Source of the DNA: Bacteroidales bacterium
GTDB lineage: Bacteria; Bacteroidota; Bacteroidia; Bacteroidales; UBA3824
Assembly: GCA_017530465.1 (NCBI GenBank)
Contig: JAFXMJ010000527.1
Coordinates: forward strand, 1 to 5,621
Direction of reading: 5' to 3'
Length of the DNA stretch: 5,621 bases
A model generated the notes under the pieces. The model saw nothing but the letters and a program-made list of their open reading frames with translations, was not told the DNA's origin and made no database searches. Shown one piece after another: positions 1 through 5,621 of the stretch (positions are counted from its first letter, which is position 1; each line of letters opens with the position of its first letter). A program made the position numbers and the translations under genes.

Positions 1-1095
1 ATAATGGCGATATTTGCGGTTAATTTTGTGGTAAATCATATTAGACAAAATACCCCGACAACATTCAGCCCGGAAATCAACGACAAACTCGCCCTTCTCG
101 ACCAACGGCTTGCCGAATTGCAGGAGGGCGACACATTGTCGAGGCTCGATAGGTACATTGTGCAACGTTACGATACATTGCAACTATTTGATTTTGACCC
201 TAATACAGCCACAATTGACGAACTTATAAAACTCGGATTCACCGAAAAACAGGCTAACAATCTCAACAATTACCGCAACAATGGCGGCAAATTTCGCATA
301 CCCGACGACCTTCGCAAACTCTACGGAATGAGGACGATGCAATTCAAACTCCTGAAACCATACATTGTAATCGCCGACGCGCAAACCACCGCCGAAAACA
401 AAAATCAGCATCCAAAATTCGACGACAAAGATGCTGAAAAACACACCAAAACAACCACCGAAAAACCATCAGAAGCTCCCAAAAAAGAATACTTCAATTT
501 TGACCCGAACACAATTACCGCCGAAGAAATTCAGCGGCTCGGATTCAGCGAAAAACAGGCAGAATCGTTCCTAAAATGGCGCGACAAAGGCAAGAAATTC
601 TATGTTGCAAAGGATTTTGCATCAACGTTTTTCGTGGATGCAAAACGTTATCAAGAACTCGAACCATACATAAAAATCGACCTTGAAAAACTTTTCAACG
701 GCAAAAAACTTTTGGACATCAACACGGCAACAGACGACGACCTCCGCGCCATTGGACTCTCCGTCGACGAGGTATCCCGCGTGATTGACTTCCGCGAAAA
801 AGTAGGCTATTATTTTGCAAATTGGCAGATTGAAGACGCGCTTACAACCAAGAAACGCGCCAACGAATTAAAGTCGAATTTCTACGTTTGTGCGAGCGTC
901 GAAATCCGCAAAATCAACATCAATACCGTCAGCCTCAACGACCTCGAAAAACACCCATATTTTTCGGCACAGCAAGCCGCCGCAACAATTAAACTCCGCG
1001 AAACACAAAAAATTAATTCTACAGAGGATTTAAAGAAGACTAATATGTTTACAGACAAGGAATTAAACAGGATAAAAAATTATCTGGCATACTAA
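1..1095 (+). CDS. ComEA-like protein with four helix-hairpin-helix repeats (5' end probably outside the window)
   Basis: The frame is open to the left edge and ends at TAA 1093-1095. Counting from the ATG at position 4 gives 363 residues in four tandem helix-hairpin-helix units: about 62-123 and 164-225, which begin FDFDPNTAT and FNFDPNTIT and contain LGF(T/S)EKQA, then about 237-297 (LDINTATDDDL) and 304-363 (ININTVSLNDL). A charged, low-complexity linker (124-162, rich in K, T, E) separates units 1 and 2. This is the ComEA-type fold, which in known members binds the DNA backbone without sequence specificity. In Bacteroidota such proteins are common, membrane-anchored and of uncertain role; DNA uptake is only one possibility. 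Members usually begin with a basic segment and a transmembrane helix. Here only a hydrophobic remnant (AIFAVNFVV) precedes the linker, so the true start is probably upstream and the ATG at 4 internal. Family assignment is secure; cellular role is not. Confidence 0.86.
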   Translation: MMAIFAVNFVVNHIRQNTPTTFSPEINDKLALLDQRLAELQEGDTLSRLDRYIVQRYDTLQLFDFDPNTATIDELIKLGFTEKQANNLNNYRNNGGKFRIPDDLRKLYGMRTMQFKLLKPYIVIADAQTTAENKNQHPKFDDKDAEKHTKTTTEKPSEAPKKEYFNFDPNTITAEEIQRLGFSEKQAESFLKWRDKGKKFYVAKDFASTFFVDAKRYQELEPYIKIDLEKLFNGKKLLDINTATDDDLRAIGLSVDEVSRVIDFREKVGYYFANWQIEDALTTKKRANELKSNFYVCASVEIRKININTVSLNDLEKHPYFSAQQAAATIKLRETQKINSTEDLKKTNMFTDKELNRIKNYLAY

Positions 1096-1115
1096 AATAA
1101 AACGCCACAGCAAAT

Positions 1116-1146
1116 TTTGCATATTTAATATTCTTTTTTAACTTTG
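1116..1146 (+). promoter_or_regulatory. Bacteroidota-type promoter for the phosphatase operon
   Basis: TTTG at 1116-1119 (-33 element), a 19-base spacer, then TAACTTTG at 1139-1146. The latter matches the Bacteroides -7 consensus TAnnTTTG exactly, and the spacer is the usual length. Transcription should start a few bases after 1146, giving a leader of roughly 15-18 bases before the ATG at 1168. It is the only such match found between the first and second genes, and the 16-base gap further on leaves no room for another promoter. The -33 element overlaps a small inverted repeat, GCAAA-T-TTTGC (1110-1120), which is too short to call an operator on its own. Confidence 0.72.
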
Positions 1147-1167
1147 CACGGACAAGTTTTAATCGAA

Positions 1168-3228
1168 ATGCACAGACGCGCAATCACATTGCTAATCCTG
1201 CTTATGATTACACAAATAGTTGTAGGTCAGGAATTTGACGAAGCCCGTGCCACACGAGACACGGCGCGGCTAAGGCTATGCTATGAGATTGCCGATACCT
1301 CCAACAACGTGGACACCGTGGCCAAATACGCCAGCGAGGGCATCATGCTCTTTTCAAACGGCGATTCCATCATGTTGGCGGATCTGTACAAGTATTACGG
1401 CTGGGCACAAAACTACTCCGAAAAATACGACGCCGCCATCACGCTATACCAAAAGGCCATTGCAATATACGAAAAGATGTCGGAATACCGCCCTATGTGC
1501 ATCTGCTACATCAATATGAGCCAGTGCTACAATGGCCTCAACGACAACCGCAACGCTTGGAAATGCCTCTACAACAGCCTGAAAATGGCGCAAAAAAGCG
1601 GCGACACCTCCACTATCAGCAATTGCTACAACGAAATCACATGCATGTACCTCGAAAACAATATGTTTGTACAGGCAATAGAGACGGCGCACAAGTCATT
1701 GAGGCTGAGCCGACAGACCGGCAACTACGGCGAAATGGGCAATTCGGCATCACTATTGTCATTGGCATACAGCGACGACGACTCATCGTCAATAAAGGCG
1801 GCTATAGAATGGGGACAACGAGCCGAGGGATATATCGGCATGCTCGACACCCTCGACACATATTATGGCGCAAGGCTCTCGGAGACTTACGGCAGTCTGA
1901 TTGAGCTATACATATCGTATTACGAACTCACAGGCTCAAAAAAATACGTGGATTCTGCGGCGCATTATTATGACAAACTCATCAAATTGGCGGACATCAT
2001 CGAAATCCCCGACCACGATTTTGTAATTACCACAAAAAAAATCCTGATAAAATACGCTACGCAGGACTACAAAGGCGCGCTATTGGAGCTGGACGCCGCA
2101 CAAAAACAATCGAAGGAAAAAGGCTACACATATTACGACAGAACGATTTTCAAATTTTACTACAAGACCTACCAGAAGCTCGGCGACTACCACAACGCAT
2201 TGAAATACCAAACATTGTACAAAGAAGTGGTTATGAAAAAAATCAACGCCCAGGCGACTGCGGAGGCGGCTGCTTTTGATGCGCGGACAAGCGTGGAGCA
2301 GGAACACGAACAGATCGACTACGAAAAAAAGATGGCTGACGCGGAGATAGAATCCAACCGCCGCCATTACAAAAACACCGCCACGGCCGTCGGCATAGGC
2401 ATTGCAGCCATCTCCATCATCATACTCGTGAGCATCCTGATGCTCCGCAACGCCCGCAAGACCAACGAAAACCTATCGCGCCACCGCGAGGAAATCAAGG
2501 CTCAAAACGAGATGATACTCAACGAAAAGGAAGTGCTCGCCGACAAGCACAAGAAGATACTCCAGAGTATGACTTACGCCCGGCGCATACAGATGGCAAC
2601 AATGAGCAGCGACCAGGAGCTCAAGGCTGTTTTCCCAAGCGCATTGACATGCTACAGACCCCGCGAAATCGTTAGCGGCGACTGGTACTGGGCGACGAGC
2701 CTCGGCAGAAAAAAAATACTCGCCATAGGCGGCAGCGCAAGGCACGGCGTACCGGGTGCACTTGTGGCGATGATGACCCTCAATGCATTAAGGGACACAA
2801 TAGGACAGCTCTCGCCGATGTCGTCGGTGTCGCCAACCGCAATATTGCGCACCGTCAAGTCAAAACTTCCTCAAATCGCGCTCAGCAACAACGCAGGAGT
2901 ATCGCTCTGCATATTTTTGAGGAGCGGAATCAGGTTTGCAGGCATCAATCAGAACGCGATGCTCATCAGAAACGGACAGCCAATCGTAATGCTCGGCAAC
3001 CAGCCCGACGACACGCATTACGCCACGGAAAACGGCGATTTTGTGCTGGCGTACTCGGCATCCACCAAGCGCGAATTGCTCACCATCACCGACGACCCGG
3101 AGACATACTGCGCCAATCTGTCGCGCCTCTCGTACTTGGAGCTCAAACAGGCTTTCGACAACGTGTTTGAGAGCCACCGTCAGTCGGAGGACATATCGGC
3201 AGTGGCAATACAAATATTTCAAAGCTAA
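1168..3228 (+). CDS. Membrane-anchored TPR sensor with a degenerate SpoIIE/PP2C phosphatase domain (predicted pseudophosphatase)
   Basis: This is a 686-residue protein from the ATG at 1168. A TTG at 1144 in the same frame lies inside the -7 promoter element and is rejected; the ATG start gives a proper signal peptide (MHRRAITLLILLMITQIVVG, cut before Q21). Residues about 69-357 form some seven TPR-like helical pairs, predicted periplasmic. One transmembrane helix follows (404-426), then a basic, charged coiled-coil linker (428-467), the SMTYARRIQ junction (467-475) and a SpoIIE-type domain to the end. YRPREIVSGDWYW (496-508) and HGVPGA (526-531) are kept. The metal-site motifs are not: Asp of ADCTGHG is Gly522, Asp of FSDG is Ala631, and the first Asp of the C-terminal DD is Glu674; the DGMEM segment is also missing. 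A catalytically dead regulatory or scaffold partner of the next gene's product is inferred. The long intact frame argues against decay. Weak residual activity cannot be excluded from sequence. Confidence 0.88.
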   Translation: MHRRAITLLILLMITQIVVGQEFDEARATRDTARLRLCYEIADTSNNVDTVAKYASEGIMLFSNGDSIMLADLYKYYGWAQNYSEKYDAAITLYQKAIAIYEKMSEYRPMCICYINMSQCYNGLNDNRNAWKCLYNSLKMAQKSGDTSTISNCYNEITCMYLENNMFVQAIETAHKSLRLSRQTGNYGEMGNSASLLSLAYSDDDSSSIKAAIEWGQRAEGYIGMLDTLDTYYGARLSETYGSLIELYISYYELTGSKKYVDSAAHYYDKLIKLADIIEIPDHDFVITTKKILIKYATQDYKGALLELDAAQKQSKEKGYTYYDRTIFKFYYKTYQKLGDYHNALKYQTLYKEVVMKKINAQATAEAAAFDARTSVEQEHEQIDYEKKMADAEIESNRRHYKNTATAVGIGIAAISIIILVSILMLRNARKTNENLSRHREEIKAQNEMILNEKEVLADKHKKILQSMTYARRIQMATMSSDQELKAVFPSALTCYRPREIVSGDWYWATSLGRKKILAIGGSARHGVPGALVAMMTLNALRDTIGQLSPMSSVSPTAILRTVKSKLPQIALSNNAGVSLCIFLRSGIRFAGINQNAMLIRNGQPIVMLGNQPDDTHYATENGDFVLAYSASTKRELLTITDDPETYCANLSRLSYLELKQAFDNVFESHRQSEDISAVAIQIFQS

Positions 3229-3244
3229 ATTTTAGAATACGAAA

Positions 3245-5401
3245 TTGAAGACGAAGATATTATACATATTATTAATGATTGCAATGGCAATGCCACTCGC
3301 TGCCCGCGCACAAGAGCCGGAAGTCGAGGAGGCGGAGCGTTGCCTTCGTCTTGCCGTGAATACATTCGACCCTCACGAAGTGCGCAAATACGCCGATTCA
3401 GCCTACTCTATAGCCCAACGGCTCGGCGACAAGCACCTGATGGCGCGAGCCCTCGACAATCTCGCGTGGGCGCACTCCACCTGCGAAAATTACGACACAG
3501 CCATCGTGCTTTACAAGCAATTGCTGCTCATAGACCTCAATGTCAACGACAAGGAACACGCGGCGATGACATACTGCAACCTCGGACTATGCTACGAGGA
3601 GGTGCAGAAACACTTTGAAATGTGGGACAATTTCCGCCATGCATCCGACATCTACACAGAGCTGCGCGACACATCGCACTTGAGCTGGGCGATATGCTCG
3701 ATGGGCGATTCATACTACGACATTGGACTGTACAAGAAGGCAAAGGATTTGTATTACAAGGCGTTGCACCTTGCAGAATCCATCAACGACACCATAGAGA
3801 CCGGCACGATGCTCCACAAAATAGCCAACTGTACGTCTTTGCAATTCTTTGAAATGACGGGCAAAAGCACCATCGACACAATGCTCAACGCCAAAAAGCA
3901 GTTTGTGAAAGCCGCCATCCTCCTCAAGGGCAAATCCGAAGAATCCACCACCTACGCAGAAAACCTCATCGGGCTTGCACGTTGCTACATTCGGCTCGCC
4001 TCGCTCATGCAGCGCAACGACTACGCCGACAGCTGCGACAACTGCCTCGACCTCTACCTGCGCGATTTTGAGGACGACAACAATATGCGACGCAATTTGC
4101 AGTCGGAGATGATAAGGATACATTATTACATATTCCGACACAATTACGCCGCTGCAATGCCAGCCATACAAGAAATAATGCCAAAATTTGCCAACGGCAA
4201 GTACAATGTGCAGCTCGGCGAGTGTTGCCGCCTACTGTCGATATGCTACAATGCCCTCGGCGACTACAAACATGCATACGAATACAGCGAACGCCACTTG
4301 GAACTCGTCGAGCAAAGCCACGACGACGAAACATTGAAGCGCATCTCCAATTTTGCCGCGCAGACCGAGCTCGACAACGCCCGCCACGAGTACGACGCCT
4401 ACAACAAGCGTCAATTGGAGCTTATGGAGACCGAGCAGTCGCGCCAGAGGCGTCTGATTGCGCTGATGTCGCTTGCAATAGCTGCGGTGGTGGTGATGGC
4501 AATCCTCATCGGCGTGATGCTCTACAGCCGCCGGCACTCCAACCGCCTACTCAAAGCGGGCAACGAGACGAGAGCCGCACTCAGCGAGGAATACATCAAG
4601 CAACTACAAGCCGTAGCCGACGCGCAGTCAATAATTGTGGACAGTATGGAATATGCATCGATGATACAATCGGAGACCATTGGCAACGCCGCAAAGGTTA
4701 AGGAGATGTTTCCAGATAGTTCTGTATATTACAGGCCACGCGACATCGTGAGCGGCGACTGGTATTATTCATCTACCGTCAATGGGCACAAGATGGTAGT
4801 AGCCGCCGACTGCACTGGGCACGGCATACCGGGCGCAATGCTCTGCATGCTCGGCGTGGGCGCATTGAAAGACGTCATCAACCAGCTCGAATGTACCGAC
4901 TGCGCGGTGATACCCGGCGAAATATTGGACAAGATGCGCGTCATTATCAAAAACACTCTCAATAAAAACAACACCGACCCCAAGAAAATCGTGGACGACG
5001 GTATGGAGATGACGATAATAGTATTCCCGCCAGAGGGTGGCACGATGTATTTTGGCGGCGCAAACCAGAGCGCGCTCATAGAACACAATGGCGAGATAAA
5101 AAGGCTGAAAGGCGACACCAATTCCATCGGCAACAATATCCGCGAAAGGGAGCATTTTACGACCATCACCACAGAAATCAATCCTGGCGATTCGGTATAT
5201 CTATTTTCGGACGGTATAATCGACCAGATTGGCGGTCCAAATATGCGCAAATTCAATATCAAACAGCTGTCTGATTTTATTGCCGAAAACCATCAATTGA
5301 CAATGGACGAACTGATACAAAAATTCATCGGTGTGATGGACAATTGGACAGAACCTTTCGAGCAGCTTGACGACAGGCTGCTGATTGGAATCAGGATATA
5401 A
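3245..5401 (+). CDS. Membrane-anchored TPR sensor with an intact SpoIIE/RsbU-type Ser/Thr phosphatase domain
   Basis: This is a 718-residue protein starting at TTG 3245. An in-frame TAG at 3233-3235 blocks extension, and the first ATG (3275) would cut into the signal peptide (MKTKILYILLMIAMAMPLAA then RA, cleavage likely before Q23), so TTG is the only fitting start. Residues about 64-357 are TPR-like helical pairs in the periplasm, rich in cysteine (12 in the mature domain). A transmembrane helix (404-427), flanked on both sides by arginines, leads to a coiled-coil linker (430-465), the SMEYASMIQ junction and the PP2C-like domain (about 497-718). All catalytic motifs are present: YRPRDIVSGDWYY (Asp505), AADCTGHGIPGA (Asp522), DDGMEM (584-589), LFSDGIIDQ (Asp656) and QLDDRLLIGIRI (Asp709, Asp710). 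Known relatives (SpoIIE, RsbU) dephosphorylate STAS-domain anti-anti-sigma factors in a Mn/Mg-dependent reaction. The substrate here is unknown, as no partner gene is in the window. It lies 16 bases after the previous gene and must be co-transcribed with it. Confidence 0.92.
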   Translation: MKTKILYILLMIAMAMPLAARAQEPEVEEAERCLRLAVNTFDPHEVRKYADSAYSIAQRLGDKHLMARALDNLAWAHSTCENYDTAIVLYKQLLLIDLNVNDKEHAAMTYCNLGLCYEEVQKHFEMWDNFRHASDIYTELRDTSHLSWAICSMGDSYYDIGLYKKAKDLYYKALHLAESINDTIETGTMLHKIANCTSLQFFEMTGKSTIDTMLNAKKQFVKAAILLKGKSEESTTYAENLIGLARCYIRLASLMQRNDYADSCDNCLDLYLRDFEDDNNMRRNLQSEMIRIHYYIFRHNYAAAMPAIQEIMPKFANGKYNVQLGECCRLLSICYNALGDYKHAYEYSERHLELVEQSHDDETLKRISNFAAQTELDNARHEYDAYNKRQLELMETEQSRQRRLIALMSLAIAAVVVMAILIGVMLYSRRHSNRLLKAGNETRAALSEEYIKQLQAVADAQSIIVDSMEYASMIQSETIGNAAKVKEMFPDSSVYYRPRDIVSGDWYYSSTVNGHKMVVAADCTGHGIPGAMLCMLGVGALKDVINQLECTDCAVIPGEILDKMRVIIKNTLNKNNTDPKKIVDDGMEMTIIVFPPEGGTMYFGGANQSALIEHNGEIKRLKGDTNSIGNNIREREHFTTITTEINPGDSVYLFSDGIIDQIGGPNMRKFNIKQLSDFIAENHQLTMDELIQKFIGVMDNWTEPFEQLDDRLLIGIRI

Positions 5402-5457
5402 TATTTCTAAAAAATCTACTTTCTATTTGCGACGACATATAGCTTATTTTAACCGCG

Positions 5458-5489
5458 CAAAGATAGCTATTAATTAAAAATTCACCAAA
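5458..5489 (-). promoter_or_regulatory. Possible leftward Bacteroidota-type promoter
   Basis: Read on the minus strand there is TTTG (5489-5486), a 20-base spacer and TATCTTTG (5465-5458), an exact match to TAnnTTTG with normal spacing. It would start transcription near 5450-5454 and run antisense into the 3' end of the active phosphatase gene. No long gene follows on that strand, so an antisense RNA or a chance match in AT-rich DNA are both possible. Confidence 0.33.
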
Positions 5490-5502
5490 AGAATTTTTAT
5501 GC

Positions 5503-5573
5503 AATTATTCAATTACTTCAATTACTTCAATTACTTCAATTACTTCAATTACTTCAATTACTTCAATTACTTC
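5503..5573. repeat. 9-bp tandem repeat (AATTACTTC), seven perfect copies plus one 8-base copy
   Basis: Seven identical units of AATTACTTC occupy 5511-5573. An imperfect 8-base unit, AATTATTC, which lacks one C, precedes them at 5503-5510. The perfect identity of seven copies suggests recent expansion by replication slippage, so the copy number probably varies between strains. On the minus strand the unit reads TTGAAGTAA, giving a TAA every nine bases in the frame of the gene that enters from the right. The units are direct, with no spacers, which excludes a CRISPR array. Confidence 0.95.
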
Positions 5574-5621
5574 AACGAATACTTAATATAGTCGATTATC
5601 AGGCTATTATCTGCGCTCACG
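5567..5621 (-). CDS. Probable C-terminal end of a convergent gene (product not recognisable)
   Basis: Of the three minus-strand frames entering from the right edge, two close within 21 bases; the third stays open and reads VSADNSLIIDYIKYSLK, then TAA at 5569-5567. The peptide is amphipathic with normal codons and looks like a helical C-terminus, but 17 residues are too few to identify a family. Its stop codon falls inside the last unit of the 9-bp repeat, so the repeat array would be the 3' untranslated region of this gene, which converges on the phosphatase operon. Most of the gene lies beyond the window. Confidence 0.42.
   Translation of the reverse strand, partial: VSADNSLIIDYIKYSLK

Noticed and set aside
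1110..1139. GCAAATTTTGC palindrome followed by a T-rich run as a terminator for the left-hand gene
   Set aside because: The palindrome has a one-base centre and cannot form a stable hairpin, and the T-run is better explained as the promoter spacer.
1144..1167. TTG start at 1144 adding eight residues to the pseudophosphatase
   Set aside because: The TTG is part of the TAACTTTG promoter element, so it would lie upstream of the transcription start. The ATG at 1168 gives a normal signal peptide.
1168..3228. Upstream phosphatase gene as a decaying pseudogene
   Set aside because: There is no frameshift or internal stop over 686 codons, all other domains are well formed and the gene has its own strong promoter; the substitutions are confined largely to catalytic motifs.
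3710..4171. Minus-strand open frame of 153 codons
   Set aside because: It is a shadow of the TPR region of the plus-strand gene. The hydrophobic translation is what antisense of such sequence gives, and there is no promoter or leader.
4765..5262. Minus-strand open frame of 165 codons
   Set aside because: It lies wholly opposite the conserved catalytic domain of the active phosphatase, has no recognisable domain, and is explained by the codon bias of the plus-strand gene.
5439..5470. Possible terminator hairpin after the operon (ATAGCT at 5439-5444 and AGCTAT at 5465-5470)
   Set aside because: The stem is only six base pairs, AT-rich, with a 20-base loop and no following T-run, so it would not form a convincing intrinsic terminator.
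5503..5573. CRISPR array or replication iterons
   Set aside because: The units are 9 bases, directly abutting, with no spacers, no nearby cas or rep genes, and not in phase with the DNA helix.

Overview
The window looks like chromosome of a Bacteroidota bacterium, probably order Bacteroidales. Three things support this. One is a promoter of the Bacteroides type (TTTG, 19 bases, TAACTTTG) just before the second gene. Another is the absence of Shine-Dalgarno sequences, with A-rich leaders instead. The third is the protein architecture: an FDPNT-type helix-hairpin-helix repeat protein and periplasmic-TPR/SpoIIE-type phosphatases are characteristic of that phylum. No mobile element, RNA gene or CRISPR array was found.

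Layout, left to right. Positions 1-1095 hold a plus-strand gene, probably cut at its 5' end by the window edge, for a ComEA-like protein with four helix-hairpin-helix repeats. A 72-base AT-rich gap carries the promoter. Then come two plus-strand genes 16 bases apart, surely one operon (1168-3228 and 3245-5401). Their products share one layout: signal peptide, long TPR domain in the periplasm, one transmembrane helix, a cytoplasmic coiled-coil linker, and a PP2C-like SpoIIE/RsbU phosphatase domain. They look like diverged tandem duplicates. After the operon there is an AT-rich stretch containing a 9-bp tandem repeat (seven perfect AATTACTTC copies plus one 8-base copy). At the right edge is the probable C-terminus of a convergent minus-strand gene, whose stop codon lies inside the last repeat copy.

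The main point of interest is the phosphatase pair. The downstream protein keeps every catalytic motif (SGD, ADCTGHG, FSDG, QLDD) and should be an active metal-dependent Ser/Thr phosphatase. The upstream protein keeps the fold signatures (YRPREIVSGDWYW, HGVPGA) but has lost or changed the acidic residues at three of the four metal-site motifs: ADCTGHG became GGSARHG, FSDG became YSAS, and DD became ED. Its reading frame is long and intact, so it is best read as a pseudophosphatase made together with its active paralogue. By inference it could be a regulatory partner in a membrane-spanning partner-switching pathway, in which a periplasmic TPR signal controls dephosphorylation of a cytoplasmic STAS-type or similar protein. 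No sigma factor, anti-sigma kinase or STAS gene is present here, so the target is unknown.

Secondary points are a forced TTG start for the active phosphatase, cysteine-rich TPR domains in both sensors, a consensus-like minus-strand promoter just beyond the operon, and the 9-bp repeat where the two transcription units converge.
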